Below are positions 21,508 through 32,929 of a stretch of 64,000 bases of DNA, piece after piece. This stretch comes from Megascapheus bottae (taxonomy: Eukaryota > Chordata > Mammalia > Rodentia > Geomyidae): NCBI GenBank assembly GCA_024803745.1, contig JANJXV010000025.1:15270341-15334340 (forward strand), written 5' to 3'. The notes under the pieces are model-generated. The model saw only the letters and a list, made by a program, of their open reading frames with translations. It ran no database searches and was not told the origin of the DNA. Within the stretch, counting starts at the first letter, position 1. Every line of letters starts with the position of its first letter. The position numbers and the translations under genes were made by a program.

Positions 21508-21895
21508 AGCCAGGAGCTACTGGCTCATGCCTGTAATCCTAGCTACTGGGAGACTGAGATCAAAAGGATCAAGAGTTGAGGATAGCCTGAGCAAAAAAGT
21601 ATACCAGACCCCTTCTCAACCCAAGGGATACAGTGGTGTCTGCCTGTCGTCCTAAGCTAGATAAGGCTAAAAGTGAGAGTGGCAGGACACTCCATCTCCT
21701 TGAAGGAAAACTGGATGTGGTGATCTGTACATGCAGTCACAGCAAGGACAGGAAGCCCTAGTAAGAAGTGAGGCCAGCAGAATGCAGTGCTGAAGGCATG
21801 GTGTAAGTGGTAGAACACCAGTCTAGCAATTAAGAGGCCCTGAGTTCAAACTCTACTACTTCCAAATAACAAAAAGAGAATAGAAAAAAAAGACT
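21508..21895 (+). mobile_element. Alu-like dimer plus ID-like SINE
   Basis: A first 7SL-like unit (TGGCTCATGCCTGTAATCC), a second (GGTGTCTGCCTGTCGTCC) with a further repeat-like GTGATCTGTACATGCAGTC, then an ID-like end (GTGTAAGTGGTAGAACACC, GAGTTCAAACTCTACTAC) and an A-rich tail. It is more diverged than the B1-Geo copies, so probably older. Confidence 0.7.
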
Positions 21896-21919
21896 GTTAC
21901 AGATATTTTTAAAATGTAT

Positions 21920-22075
21920 AGACCAGCGGGTGTGGTAGCCTGTAATCATAGCTACTCAAGAGGCTGAGATCCGAGGATCACAGTTCAATGCCAGCCCGGG
22001 CACTAAAATGTCCACGAGACTCTTATCTATAATTGATCACCAGAAAAACATCAGTGCATGATATGAAACCCTGCA
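21920..22075 (+). mobile_element. B1-Geo SINE, left half only
   Basis: Keeps GGTGTGGTAGCCTGTAATC, GAGGCTGAGATCCGAGG and GAGACTCTTATCTATAATTG, then stops before the Geo half. Confidence 0.85.
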
Positions 22076-22289
22076 GTATACAAAATAAAAACTTATAGAA
22101 CTATATTATTATATAGAGATATAAAATTTAAACTCTAATAGTAAACAGAATTCAGTAGCTAAATTTAAATACCTCTTACAAATTAATAGGAATGATTGTT
22201 GGAAAGCAAGGACAGAGCAGTTGTAGAAATTATAATTCCACTAATGTGCCAAGTTAAAAGCACTAATACAATTTTATCATGAAAAGATA
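22076..22289. other. AT-rich unique sequence
   Basis: No feature was recognised. Confidence 0.4.
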
Positions 22290-22412
22290 GAAAGAGAAGT
22301 AGTGCTGTGGCTCAAGGGGTAGAAAGCTAGCCTTGGGCTCAAGAGCTCAGGAACAGTACCCAGGCCCAGAGTTCAAGGCCCAGAGTTCAAGCCCCACGAC
22401 CCACCAAAAAAT
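22290..22412 (+). mobile_element. Geo right-half fragment
   Basis: GTGCTGTGGCTCAAGGGGTAG ... CAGAGTTCAAGGCCC with a short internal duplication (CCCAGAGTTCAAG appears twice). No B1 or ID half precedes it. Confidence 0.85.
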
Positions 22413-22457
22413 TTTTTTGTTCAGAAAAAGAAAAGATAAAAATAACTGGGCTCTGGA

Positions 22458-22570
22458 AGGTGGAAGTGGAGCTGTGGCTCAAGTAATAGAGGATTAGCCT
22501 TAACAAAAAAAGTGAGTGCTCAGGCCCTGAGTTCAAACCCCAGGACTGGCACACATACAGACACAAAAAA
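22458..22570 (+). mobile_element. Geo right-half fragment
   Basis: GAGCTGTGGCTCAAGTAATAG ... GAGTTCAAACCCCAGGACTGG ending GCACACATACAGACAC, which is the CA-type tail of B1-Geo. Again no left half is present. Confidence 0.88.
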
Positions 22571-23249
22571 AGATAGTTATTGAAGTTCAGTATCCACTAT
22601 TTATAAACTCTCTTCAAGTAGCAGAAACAGCAATCTGTCTTAGTGAACATATAAATAGTTGTTTTAAACCAACAAACAATTGTACTCACACCTGAAGTTA
22701 ATACTTCTGGAGGCAATATAGTAAAATCTTGCATATAGATGCACACTCACATCCACACACCAGCATCCACACACACATACAAAACCACTATCTCTTCACA
22801 GCCAAGTTCTGGCAAGTAATAAGAGGAAGAAAGGAAAAAAGTTACATAGATTATAAAGGAAACAGGAAAATTATTGCTGTTTTCAGAAATTCATTTAAAA
22901 AATATTTGAGCTAAATGTTTTAAATCGATAAAAATTTCTAGAAAAGGATATAGAACCACCTCACTGGGTGGAGAGGAGGCAGGAAACATCATTCCCAATA
23001 GAACAAAAACTACAAAGTGCTAAGATAGAATCTTAATGGAAAATGTATGACCTAGATTGGCAGAGATGGGGGTAGGACCCTCAAGACTTTCATTGACAAA
23101 AATAAAAAATGACTAATGGAAACAGCACAGCTCTTTAATAAAAATCTATTTTAAGGATGTCATTTCTGCCTACTTAACATATAGCTTTATAGCCATTTAA
23201 ATAAAAATCCCAGTAAGGATTGATTTGTTTGCTTGTTTAATTAAGCTAA
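22571..23249. other. Unique sequence, no gene seen
   Basis: AT-rich. It includes an impure CA-rich stretch at 22727-22795 that is not visibly attached to a SINE. Confidence 0.45.
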
Positions 23250-23490
23250 ATGCTCTCTGCTCCTGGGGCTAGAACTCAAGGCTTGGATACTATAACTGAG
23301 CTGCTTCTTCCTCTTCCTCCTCTTCCTCTTCCTCTTCCCCCTTTCCTCTGCCCCGTTCCCCATCCTCCTCCTCTTTCTCTTTCTTCTTCTTCTTCCTCTT
23401 CTTCTTTTTGCTAGTCCTGTGCTTGAACTCAGGACCTGGGCTTCTCTTTGCTCAAGGCTAGCATTCTACCACTTGAGCTACAGCTCCACG
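23250..23490 (-). mobile_element. B1-Geo Geo-half fragments with CTTCCT tract
   Basis: A decayed Geo half (GGGGCTAGAACTCAAGGC) is followed by a CTTCCT/CTT tract at 23305-23412. A second Geo half follows (GTGCTTGAACTCAGGACC, TACCACTTGAGCTACAGC). The second copy appears to have landed in or beside the first, with its tail expanded as the pyrimidine tract. Confidence 0.65.
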
Positions 23491-23645
23491 GAGCTTTCAG
23501 TTCAACATGTTGATTCATACATGCAATACATCTTGGTCAGTGTCATCTTTTCCAGAATGTATCTCTACTCCACCCATCCCTTCTATTCTTCCTTGTTCCT
23601 GTGTCACCTAGGTACACTGAACATTGTGATTATATTTTTTTAATT
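23491..23645 (-). mobile_element. Old LINE-1-like 3' remnant
   Basis: CATGCAATACATCTTGGTCAG aligns by eye with CAATACATATTGATCAATG at 41.28 kb and CAATGCATCTTGATCCATG at 57.0 kb. Confidence 0.45.
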
Positions 23646-24813
23646 GTCTAATTTGATAGCTTTCCTTGCGTGAGTACCGTTTTTATTTTTCTGCTCAGGC
23701 AAAGTGATAGTTTGCAAGTTGGGGAAATAAAAAGCAGTCAGGAGAGAACCAGTAATCTGGATCCAGTGCTTCTACATGGAGCTTCCATGTTATAGAACAC
23801 TCAATCCTTCAGTCTTAAGTCAGTCAGGAGATTGGAAGCACTCTTGACTGCTTTACTTGCTGGAACAATCACCTGAGCAAGAGGAAGATGGATACTCAGG
23901 TGTCATACTGGAGAAGGATCACCATTCCAGAAGCATCTGTCTTGCCATGGGCCTCCAGTCCAGACACACAATGCAATGTACTCTTTGCTCATACAGAGGT
24001 AGCTAATAAATTTGTGCTGAACTGACAAGCATCAACAGTGTGACATATTTTATGCATGCCAATAGAGAAACGAGCTATTCTTAGTCTCTGGAGAAAAGGA
24101 AATTAGAGCACACTTTTTTTTTAAATCCAAAACTGTCTTCTACATTTTGTAAATTGAACTCAAATTGTCAGGAGACTCTTACAGTGACTATGTGTTGCAA
24201 TATAATCTTTAATGTGTTCCTGAATAAACGTTGGATGTTGTCAATAGAACAGTGATTACCTGATGACTGATTTATTTTTCTTCAATCAGGTTGTGTGTAA
24301 GATAATGAATAAAAGAAGACACACTGACAACGTACTTTTTTATATTGACGACATAGCCTGAGAATCATGTCAATCTTACGAGTATAATATCATGTCACAG
24401 TAGAAGATTTAACACACTTCTATCAGAGAATGATACGAGACATATACAACAAACAAAACACAAAGAATAATAACATTTAAGAGAAAGTTTATGTCAACTA
24501 GAGAATTTCTATAGCTCCCCAAACCTTCAGAAACAGTATCTGTTTGCTGGACTTCAAAGAAAGCCGGTTCAAATCCCAAAGAATGAGTACTTCGCTATCT
24601 ATTTCTGAAACTATAGTGCAGAGATCAATTTGAAAATGACAGATTTGCAAAACCCCCAAATGTCTAAAAATGAAAGACCCCCTTCCTCCTGAGTAACAGA
24701 GGTGATTATGTGGGAATTTGGAAATAATGTCTTTTCTCTTACAGTAAAGATGGTGCAAACCTAGGAGAATACTCTATCATGGAATTTCATGCAATAAAAG
24801 AACAAGACTTGAT
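23646..24813. other. Unique sequence, no gene seen
   Basis: No recognised repeat. An 86-codon minus frame at 24498-24758 lacks a motif. Confidence 0.45.
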
Positions 24814-25160
24814 TGGATGCTGGAGGCTCATGCATGTAATCCTAGCTACTGAGGAGGTAGTGATCAGATAGATCATAGTTCCTGGCTACCCCAGAAAAAA
24901 ATTTACAGGAGCCCAATCTCAACCAATAAAAAGCTGGGTATGATGGATAGACCTGTTATCCCAGCTGGGTGGAGAAACATGAATAGGAGAATAAAGGTCC
25001 AGGCTGAGCAAGCTCAAAAGTGAGACCCTATCTCAAAAATAACTAGAGCAAAAAAGGAGCTAGAAACAATTTTAGCAATAGCCTATCAGCCTATTAAGAA
25101 TGAAAACCTAAATTCAAACTCGAGTACTACTAAAATCTTTCCAAAAAACAAAATAAATAA
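24814..25160 (+). mobile_element. Alu-like dimer plus ID-like SINE
   Basis: First unit GGAGGCTCATGCATGTAATCC, second unit ATGATGGATAGACCTGTTATCC with GAGACCCTATCTCAAAAAT, then a degraded ID-like end (CAAACTCGAGTACTAC). Same layout as 21508-21895. Confidence 0.72.
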
Positions 25161-25412
25161 TTACAGGACTCTGGGGGAAAGCTCATGATGGGCAGAAATT
25201 GTAGATATGGTTTCAAATATTCTAAGTACTAATGTTTTCTACCTGTGAACTTCATGGTGTGTTGCTCTTGTGATCCTATTACATGACACAGTGGACCTTA
25301 AATAAAGGTAAGCCTAATTTGATCACATAAACTCTTAAATAGAAGAGAGTTTTCTGTGAATGGTGGGAGAAGAGAAAGGTAGATGATGAAGTCAGAGAAG
25401 TCAAAAACATGA

Positions 25413-25608
25413 GCTAGGGCCAGGAACACAGCCTAGTGGTACAGTGCTCACCTAGCATGCCTGAAGCCCTGGGTTCAATTCCCTAGTATTACATACACAG
25501 AAAAAAAACAGGAAGTGGTGCTGTGGTTCAAGTGGTAGAGCACTAGCCTTGAAAAAGCCCAAGAACAGTGCCCAGGCCCTGAGTTCAAGCCCCAGGACTG
25601 GAAAAAAA
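25413..25608 (+). mobile_element. IDL-Geo SINE
   Basis: ACAGCCTAGTGGTACAGTGC and CTGGGTTCAATTCCC mark the left half. GTGCTGTGGTTCAAGTGG ... GAGTTCAAGCCCCAGGACTGG marks the Geo half. Short A-tail. It interrupts the LTR described at 25165-26735. Confidence 0.95.
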
Positions 25609-25610
25609 AT

Positions 25611-25832
25611 GAGCTACTGATGGCTTTGAGATGGAGAATGCCGGTAATCATAGCTACTCAGGAGGCAGAGGTAGAAGAATCATAGTAAAAGTGAGATCCC
25701 CATATCTGAAAAACAAACCAGAGCAAAAATGACTAGAGATATAGCTCAAGGAATCTAGCACATCTGCCTTTAACAAGTGACAGGTCCCGAATTCAAACCT
25801 GAGTACTACCAAAAACAAAAAAAAATAGAAGA
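25611..25832 (+). mobile_element. B1-like plus ID-like SINE
   Basis: 7SL-like unit (AATGCCGGTAATCATAGC, CTCAGGAGGCAGAGG), a GATCCCCATATCTG linker, then an ID-like end (ATATAGCTCAAGGAATC, ATTCAAACCTGAGTACTACC) and A-rich tail. Confidence 0.72.
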
Positions 25833-26059
25833 TGGATCATGTCTCAGGGGCAGAAATGAGAATGGTCCTAGGGGCAAGGAACAGTCACCAAAGGCAGGGA
25901 ACTAGCGACCTGCTTCCACAGAAGAAAAGGAATTCAGTCAGTCAATTTGCCTGGAAAAGAGCCTCGGCATTAGAAGAGAACTAGCAGATAACTAGATCTT
26001 AGTCAGCAAGATTGTAAACAAAAAATCCAGCTGCATGTATGACCTAAACAAGTATTTAC

Positions 26060-26283
26060 ATTTTGGGGATTTTTGCCAGCTTTGGCATTGTCTCTGGGCA
26101 TCTTTTGTTCAAAGCTAGTGTTCTACCACTTGAGCCATAGCTCTACTTCTGGTCATTTCGATAATTTATTGGAGATAGGAGTCTCACAGACTTTCTTGCC
26201 TGGACTGGCTTTGAACTGAGATCCTCAGATCTCAGCCTCCTGAGTAGCTAGGATTATTGGCATGAGCAACACATGCCCAGCTC
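26060..26283 (-). mobile_element. B1-Geo SINE
   Basis: CTACCACTTGAGCCATAGC, TTTATTGGAGATAGGAGTC and CAGCCTCCTGAGTAGCTAGG in order. The extreme tail is lost. Confidence 0.92.
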
Positions 26284-26299
26284 AGTGTCTGATTTTTCT

Positions 26300-26664
26300 T
26301 TCTTGTTGTTGTTTTCTTGGTTTGTTTTACACTGATACAGGGGCTTGGACTCAGCCTGAGCACTGCCCCTTAGCTTTTCTTGCTCAAGACTGGAGCTCTA
26401 CCACCTGAACCATAGTGCCACTTCTCACCTCTTGGTGGATAATTTAGATAAGATTCTCATGGACATTTCTGCTCAAGTACCAAGACATGTGAAAGGGTAT
26501 CAATGTATGTGAATTAATGCACCTTCTATCTGGCAAATATCATGTAACCCTTTTATTAATTACAATAAAAAATTTATTTAAAAAAATTTAAAAAAAAAGA
26601 AAATCTCAGTTCCTAGCCTGCTGTGTAGCTAGGATTATAAGCATGAGCCACTAGTGCCTGACAA
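26300..26664 (-). mobile_element. B1-Geo SINE, split by L1
   Basis: The Geo half and linker complement occupy 26300-26477 (GGGGCTTGGACTCAGCC, TACCACCTGAACCATAGTG). The B1 half resumes after about 26600 (GTAGCTAGGATTATAAGCATG, GAGCCACTAGTGCC). Part of the B1 half is missing at the junction. Confidence 0.85.
26478..26600 (+). mobile_element. 5'-truncated LINE-1 3' end
   Basis: About 120 bp that match the last part of the L1 at 3417-4309 almost base for base (GTACCAAGACATGTGAAAGG, ATCATGTAACCCTTTTA) and end in an A/T-rich tail. I could not find a clean target-site duplication. Confidence 0.92.
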
Positions 26665-26904
26665 TATTTTCACTGTTGTAAGCCACTACATTTATTGTAA
26701 TTTGTTACACAGCAAGAGTAAATATGGGAGTCAAATATCAAATATGTGAGTAAAATCTACATCATTGCTAATCAGTTTGACTGGTAGATAAACTGAAAAA
26801 AATAGAGACATAGCAGAAAGGTGTTCATCAATTTCAGCCTGCTGTTTTATCAACTTTTGTTTTATATGATTATTTTATTAATTGCATTCATATTTAGTAT
26901 GGTA

Positions 26905-27103
26905 TATTTTTGCCACCCTGACTGGAGCTTGGGCTCAGGGTACCCTACCACTTCCAGTCCAGCACCACACTTCCAGTCCAGCTTTTTGCTGCTTAAAGTT
27001 AGGAGTCTCAATAGACACTTCTACACATGCTGGCTTTGAACCATGATTTTCTGGAGCATCCCAAGTAGTAAAGATTTCAGGTATGAGCCACCAGTGCCAG
27101 GAT
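26905..27103 (-). mobile_element. B1-Geo SINE
   Basis: GAGCTTGGGCTCAGGGTACC starts a Geo half with an internal duplicated CACTTCCAGTCCAGC segment. The B1 half ends AGGTATGAGCCACCAGTGCC. Confidence 0.85.
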
Positions 27104-27837
27104 AGAATTCTATATTCTTGATGGATCTACTATCTTATTCTTAATATAGTTGCTATTTTTAGCCCTAATGTTTTCTGATTTCAGAGCCAACTTACTTCTC
27201 TTATGTTCTCTTTCTTTTTTAGTATTACTCAATATGTCTTTTCCTATCCTTTTACTTTCAGTTTTTCTAGTTAATTTTGGGTAATCCTTATAAAAACACA
27301 TAAAAATGAATGTTTAGATCTAACAATTTCCATTCTTTAATTTGAGGACTTAGATAATTAAATTTAAAATGCATATTACTAGTCAAGGGTTTGAGGCTAT
27401 AATTGGCTTCTTTCAGTTTCCTTCTACTTTCTGGGTCCTCTTTAACTTCTTTTCTTGCCTTCTTCACCAAAACTTATAGTATGTCCATAACAAAATAAGT
27501 TTTCTCCTGTTCTTTTGGTTTCTCTACCCAAACATATACTTACATTTCAAATGTTTTTTTTTTTTAAGAAATCAGCATTGTGGAGTTTTAATAGTAGCTA
27601 ACTAAAGAAAATGCATTCTGTTTTTATCTTTTTCTTAGCTATGCTTTAGAAATGAAAGCATCCAACCTGTGCAAATATACCTGATATACTTACCTCAGGT
27701 ATCAACTGCTATACCTCTTAAATTTGCTTGCTACTCATTTGAATACTTTCAAAGGTATTTTAACTATAGATCTTTGTTTAGCCGACACACAGCCTTGTAG
27801 GTGTATAAACATGTTTGTTTGTTTATCCTAATTTCTT
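27104..27837. other. AT-rich unique sequence, no gene seen
   Basis: Two 60-63 codon minus frames are present without motifs. No repeat was recognised. Confidence 0.45.
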
Positions 27838-28033
27838 TTTGTTGTTGTTGGTTACAGGGCTTGAACTCAGAGCCCATGCACTGCCCCTAAGCCTCTTTGT
27901 GCTCAAAGACAGTGCTCTCCAACATGAACCATAGTACCACTTCCAGTTTTTGAGTGGTTTATTGGAGATCAGAGTCTCATGGGGACTTTCCTGCCCAGGC
28001 TGACTTTGAACTGCAATCCTCAGATCTCAGCCT
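27838..28033 (-). mobile_element. B1-Geo SINE, B1 end missing
   Basis: GGGCTTGAACTCAGAGCCC, TTTATTGGAGATCAGAGTC and CCTCAGATCTCAGCCTC are present. The element stops there, losing the 5' end of the B1 half. Confidence 0.9.
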
Positions 28034-28413
28034 CTTTGTTCTACTCTCTTATTTGAAGGAATATATGTCTGGTTATTAGTTTGAAGATTTTAAACACTAG
28101 GCATTCTTATAAGGGTGAGAAGAGGAAGATTTGACAAAAATTATGGTGGGGTCTCATTTGAAGATAGAAGCAAAGTTGGATCCTTGGAGAAAGCCACAGC
28201 TTCTGGTAGCTACCAGAAATTAAAAAGAAATGTTTAAAAATAATCAGTACCACTGACATGTTGATTTCAAACTTCTGGCTTTCAAAACTGTGAGAGAATT
28301 TGCTTATATGACAAGCTAAAATGTGCACTTATATTAATCTAGCTCCAATTTCAGTCTGTGTTCTTCAGAGACTCTCCTGTAATTGGTTGAAATCAAAAGC
28401 AACTTAATTTGTT
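28034..28413. other. Unique sequence, no gene seen
   Basis: No recognised feature. Confidence 0.4.
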
Positions 28414-28632
28414 TTTATTTCTTGTGCCTGTACTGTGGTTTGAATTCAGCCACTATCCCCTAACTTTTCCACTCAAGGCTGGAGCTCTACCATTTGAGCC
28501 ATTGCTCCAGTTTTGGATTTTTAGTGAGTGATTTGGAGATAAACTCAGGGACTTTCCTGCCCAGGCAGACTTTGAACCACAGTCCTCAGACCTCCACCAT
28601 TTGAGTAGCTAGGATTACAGGCGTGAGCCATC
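28414..28632 (-). mobile_element. B1-Geo SINE
   Basis: CTACCATTTGAGCCATTGC, TTTCCTGCCCAGGCAGAC and TAGGATTACAGGCGTGAGCC in order. Confidence 0.92.
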
Positions 28633-28754
28633 CAAAAGTAACTTAACTTCAATTTACGATCATTATATAAATACTTGATCTCTTTTTATAGACAAGAACT
28701 CAAGATTCTACCTCCCCAGTTGGGACTGAACTTACAATGTAATGTAAAAGGTGC

Positions 28755-28820
28755 ATTTGTCACCTTCTATATGGCAAATATCATGTAACCCTTATATTAA
28801 TTACAATAGAAAATTTTTAA
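28755..28820 (+). mobile_element. LINE-1 3'-end stub
   Basis: CACCTTCTATATGGCAAATATC ... TTATATTAATTACAATAGAAAA (in parts) repeats the terminal wording of the L1 at 4250-4309 over only about 65 bases. Confidence 0.85.
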
Positions 28821-28959
28821 AATGTACATTTATTCCTTACTTTTATAACTCCATTATATCATCCAATTTCAACATAACAACAATGTCAACATAAACCTTT
28901 TCTATGAGCATATATTCCTCTGTGAAGATCAGAAGCCTGTTTTTGCAGGTCTGTCATTC

Positions 28960-29390
28960 AGAAGAGCATGAACACCACAAAGCCTGATGATATTAAATCA
29001 GCTTATGCTACAGTTATCAAATGGCTATTGATAATTAACATTTGAATGAGATGTCATTCTTTTTAAACAGCAAAGAGAGAATCTTTTCCAGATCCCCTAG
29101 AGACAATCTTCATCAACTGTTATTTCCTTAGTCACTTAAAAAAATAAAAAAGGAAAATCGTTAGCCCAGACAAACTCCAACTTGAATCTGCTCATTTTAG
29201 CCCCTGACTTGCATCGGGAATCGGAAACACAATTTCCAGCCCTTCTTCACAAACAGAATCGTTATTATTCAGTTTTCCATATGTGAGAAGCTGTCACCTC
29301 AGTCAACTTTGATACAGCTCCATTTGTGAATCCAAAACCAGACTCACAGATCTGAACACATGCTGTGAGTCTCAAACAGGAAAGGTAATT
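28960..29390. other. Candidate regulatory block
   Basis: Repeat-free sequence with motif-like strings: AGCTGTCACCTCAG (TGTCA core), AACTTTGATACAG (TCF/LEF-like), and several TAAT cores. A few retained CpGs lie near 29214-29220. Regulatory function is inference. Confidence 0.25.
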
Positions 29391-30019
29391 TCTCTTCAAA
29401 GGCACCAAAAGCCCAACTGATAAAAAGCCAAGTCTCTGATTTGAATACTTGTCCCTGCCATCTCCTAATACCATATGGATGCATCTAGTGTCCTTCATAT
29501 ATGCCAGATGTCTCTGCTCCCTGGATATTTTCTAAGAGTGCAAGAACTCTTAGGGCCTGGTGCAATGAGCACTTAGCACCAAATGATATTTGAATCTCAG
29601 TTCTCAGTCCTGCTCAGTGGACACTATCCTTTGGGTCTTAAAAAACAAGAAGACTTAAGCATGTTTGTTTTCCAACTGTGGCTTCAACCCAGACCCCGTC
29701 TTACACAGACCCAAACAAAACATCTTTAAGTATTTCTAAATTCTAGAGTTGAAAGAAAATGTGCTTCTGAGTGAAGACAGTTTAGGAAGGTTATGGGAAT
29801 TTGTTTCTTTGTTAATTTGTTTTACTTTTTGTAAATAAGAGACTGAAACAAAGAACTGATCTGCATATTAAAGCAAGTTGTTTTGGGGGAGAAGGGCTAC
29901 AGGGCTGCTAATTGAGTTTATGATTTCCTAGGATATCTGAAAGGAGGGTGACAGATGTGTGGGGAGGCAGGGTTTTAGTAAGAGAGGAAAAAGAGGGAGG
30001 ATTCTGCTCTGAATGGATT
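29391..30019. other. Unique sequence, no gene seen
   Basis: No repeat or coding signature was recognised. Confidence 0.4.
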
Positions 30020-30430
30020 TAAGCCCAGGCCCTCTGCAGCAGGAGGGATGAGTTTGGGAACAGGGTTTCTGACTCCATTTTCTGTATACATTTCCTTAGT
30101 TCTTTTGTTCCTCAAGCCCTCAAGTGTGTTAAAGGCCAGAGCTGCACAACAGAGAAAGGAAGGCCTTCTTGCCCTTCATTCCATGTCCATAGCTGGGGCA
30201 GCGCAGGGGAGGCAGTCTCGCTCTCATTATCCATCCCTCAGGACTAGCTTGAAGAGCCAGCACAAGAAAGGATGGAGGCCTCTGAACCTCAGCAGCAAAC
30301 ACAGTGGAGGCCTGTGGAAGTGGCCGGGAAATTCGCCAGGACAAGAATCAAAACTAGACTCCACTTCCTTCCATTCGGACCTGAAAGTCCATCTCGAGCT
30401 CTGCGTGGATAGGGATTGACAACTGAGTCA
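30020..30430. other. GC-richer block with 123-codon ORF
   Basis: The plus frame 30048-30419 encodes 123 residues, starting with a hydrophobic segment (FSVYISLVLLFLKP) and turning Ser/Lys-rich. I recognise no domain. Overlapping minus frames of 71 and 82 codons are equally open, which points to composition rather than coding. Not called as a gene. Confidence 0.3.
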
Positions 30431-31436
30431 TACTGAGTAGGAGTTGGGCACAGGTGTGTCCTAGGAGCCCAAAACTTGAGCCGCAGTGCCACTTCTACAG
30501 TCAGGCTCAGCCATATTGTTAAATACCACTGTGCCATTTTTTTAAAATGATGCCAATGTTGGTAGTTGGTTCTGTCATGGGCTCACATTAAAGGCTCCCA
30601 TCCATTACTATTATCACCTCTGATGATACTATTTGTATGTTCAAAAGCAGGAAAAAATGTCATTCTTCTACAGTACGAGGTCCCTAACAATGGATTTTAG
30701 GGAGTGTACATAATACAGGAGTTCCACAACTCTGGTATTATTTAAATCCAACCCCTCAGAGCAATCAGTGCACAGAAACAACCCTTTTGTTTTTCTTCAG
30801 AAGTTGTTTTAAGAACTGTAGGTATGGTCAGAGACTGGGGATCTGATGCTGGTAAGAAGGAGAAGGGAATTCATGTTTATTGAACTTCCACTGTGAAATG
30901 TTTTAAAACTGGTGATAGAGGTCTGTTTTCACAATTTCTTTGGGAAGTGAGCTTTATGAGGACACCAAGGTTTATACTAGTAAGGAAGGCTTTCATCTCA
31001 GGTCTAACACCAAAGCCCATGCATATCTTCCAATACTGAGATGGTGTCTTACAGGTACAAGAGCCATACATATGGCTATAGCTCAGAGACAGATATCATG
31101 GTATCCATCATTCATGGTTCTTTGCTGAGAGCTATAACCTTTTTATACCTCATAACTTCAAATCAGTGTTGGTTTGAACCGGAATTTTTTTTTTAATGAA
31201 ATGGAACAGAATGGAAAATATCCCATGTAAGTATAAGTACTTAAATGTGAAAATGTCAGTCTGTGTAAAGGGGCAGGAAGTCTGTTCAAAATATTTGAAA
31301 AACAGTTAACTGCAGGAAGTATTAAATACCATATTCTCAGAAGATTTTATTTGTGTGATGGAATTCCAAAGGTAGTGGGAGTCAGAAATCATTGGAACTA
31401 CTCCGAGTCACAGAGAGGGAGAAGTTTCTGAAACAA
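30431..31436. other. Unique sequence, no gene seen
   Basis: A short MIR-like string (TGTTTATTGAACTTCCACTG) occurs near 30873. Otherwise nothing was recognised. Confidence 0.4.
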
Positions 31437-31885
31437 CATCTAAATTCTCTCTAAATACCCTTAGGTTGACTTGATCCTCACTTGGTGGATTCAATCCTTA
31501 AAAGGTGATGTCATCATGATCTAATCAATGAATTGACTTATTGATGGATTCATAAATTTGATAAGATTATTGGGAGGTTATAGAAACTAGAAGGTGGGAC
31601 CTTGTTGAAGGAAAAAAACCTTCAAGCAGTGTCTCTGAGGAAGATACATCTTTCCCCCGCCCCTTCCTATCTCTCCCTTTCTATTTCCTGTCCACCACGA
31701 GGTACACAGACTCTTCAACCAAATTCCCCTGCTGCCATGATGTTCTGCTGCATCTCATACCCAAAGCAATGTATCTAACCAAGCTTAGATTGAAATTTCC
31801 ATAATCATGATACACAATAAATTTTTCCTCCTTTTAAGTTAGATGCTTCGTCACAGTGACAAAAGATTGACTAATCTACATTACT
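31437..31885 (+). mobile_element. ERVL-MaLR-type solo LTR
   Basis: The 3' portion reads TGCTGCCATGATGTTCTGC ... ACAATAAATTTTTCCTCC ... CGTCACAGTGACAAAAG ... TTGACTAATC, the typical end of rodent-type MaLR LTRs including an AATAAA polyadenylation signal. The 5' part has GGTGATGTCATCATGATC and a GAAGGTGGGACC string. No internal region or paired LTR was seen. Confidence 0.6.
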
Positions 31886-32816
31886 GATTCCAACCCAAAT
31901 GCAGCCTGTTGCCATCACCCCTATTTTCTAAGAGAAGGGAGGAACAGTGAATGAGTGGTCTCTATCATCAGTACTAGTTTCAGCTGAGAATCAGCAGCCC
32001 TTTGTCACTGGAACTAGTATGATTCCCTCTTCTTTGTTGGCCATGAGAATCTTTATAATTCTCATTCTATGAAACTATGCCAGACTCTTTCATGCTTCAA
32101 ATGGGCCATGACTAGGTATCATAGGCCAACTCAAAATTCATTAAAGGAGTAGCAAGTATTTTTATTAGTAAGGCTCCAGAATCAGGGACTTATGTGCAAT
32201 CATCCTGGTTGGCTCCTGTTGAGTATGACAGAGTTATCAGGGTCTGGCTTCATTTCCAATTCTAGTATCTATTAGGGAGGTGAGCATAGGGGAAACAGGC
32301 TTAGTCTCTGTGAAGTTTAAAGTTCTAAGACTTCTTCATATGATTATAAACCTGTGTATAAGCATGAGAAATTACCATTAGGAGCAAGGATCATTTCCTC
32401 TGTTTCTCTGCCAAGGAACCTTGCTTAGAGATGCTTGAGAGGCAGGGAACGTGGAACGAATGAGAGGGAGAGTGAATACACAGAGGTGCCATACCAAAGC
32501 AGAATTAATGCTAAACTTAGAGGAGAGTATAACACGTTTCAATTGTTGTTAAAGAGTTTCATAAGACATAACAGTGTTGATGTGACAAACATCTCCAGGT
32601 GTTCCCAGCTGGTCCAGAGAGAGCACAGGTTCTTCTATCAAATGAACACATTTTCCAGTGACTGCCAATGAGGTCACTGGCAAGAAAGGAGAGCGTTAGC
32701 TACTTTCTTCCCTATCTGGTACATGCTTGCTTGGCAGGCACAATACCACTTCAACCAGGCCTCCATGTCATTTTCATTGGTAATTTTCAGGTTCGAGCCT
32801 CACTTTATGTGTGTAT
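31886..32816. other. Unique sequence, no gene seen
   Basis: A 78-codon frame at 32435-32671 has no motif. Confidence 0.4.
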
Positions 32817-32836
32817 GTATGTATGTACATACATAC
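32817..32836. repeat. 20-bp perfect palindrome
   Basis: GTATGTATGTACATACATAC is a perfect inverted repeat formed where a GTAT run meets an ACAT run. Confidence 0.9.
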
Positions 32837-32929
32837 GTATGAACTTCCCTGAGCAGTGATCCTGACTTTACTTCTATGAGTCTCCGGAGATAAAAGGCAG
32901 GCATATGCCACTCAGCATTGTTTAGATGG

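Larger units (their letters stand above)
25165..26735 (+). mobile_element. ERVL-MaLR-type solo LTR, shattered
   Basis: Three pieces in order resemble an MLT1-like LTR. They are 25165-25412 (ACCTTAAATAAAGGTAAGCC, then a purine-rich GAAGAGAG part), 25833-26055 (GAAGATGGATCATGTC ... AGACC-like end) and 26664-26735 (CACTGTTGTAAGCCACTAC, TTGTAATTTGTTACACAGC). The gaps hold younger SINEs and an L1. No viral coding sequence is present. The exact subfamily is not resolved. Confidence 0.6.

Noticed and set aside
31437..31885. Intact endogenous retrovirus
   Set aside because: Only LTR-like sequence is visible here and at 25-26.7, 33.8-34.1 and 47.3-47.6 kb. No paired LTR or gag/pol/env-like frames lie between or beside them.
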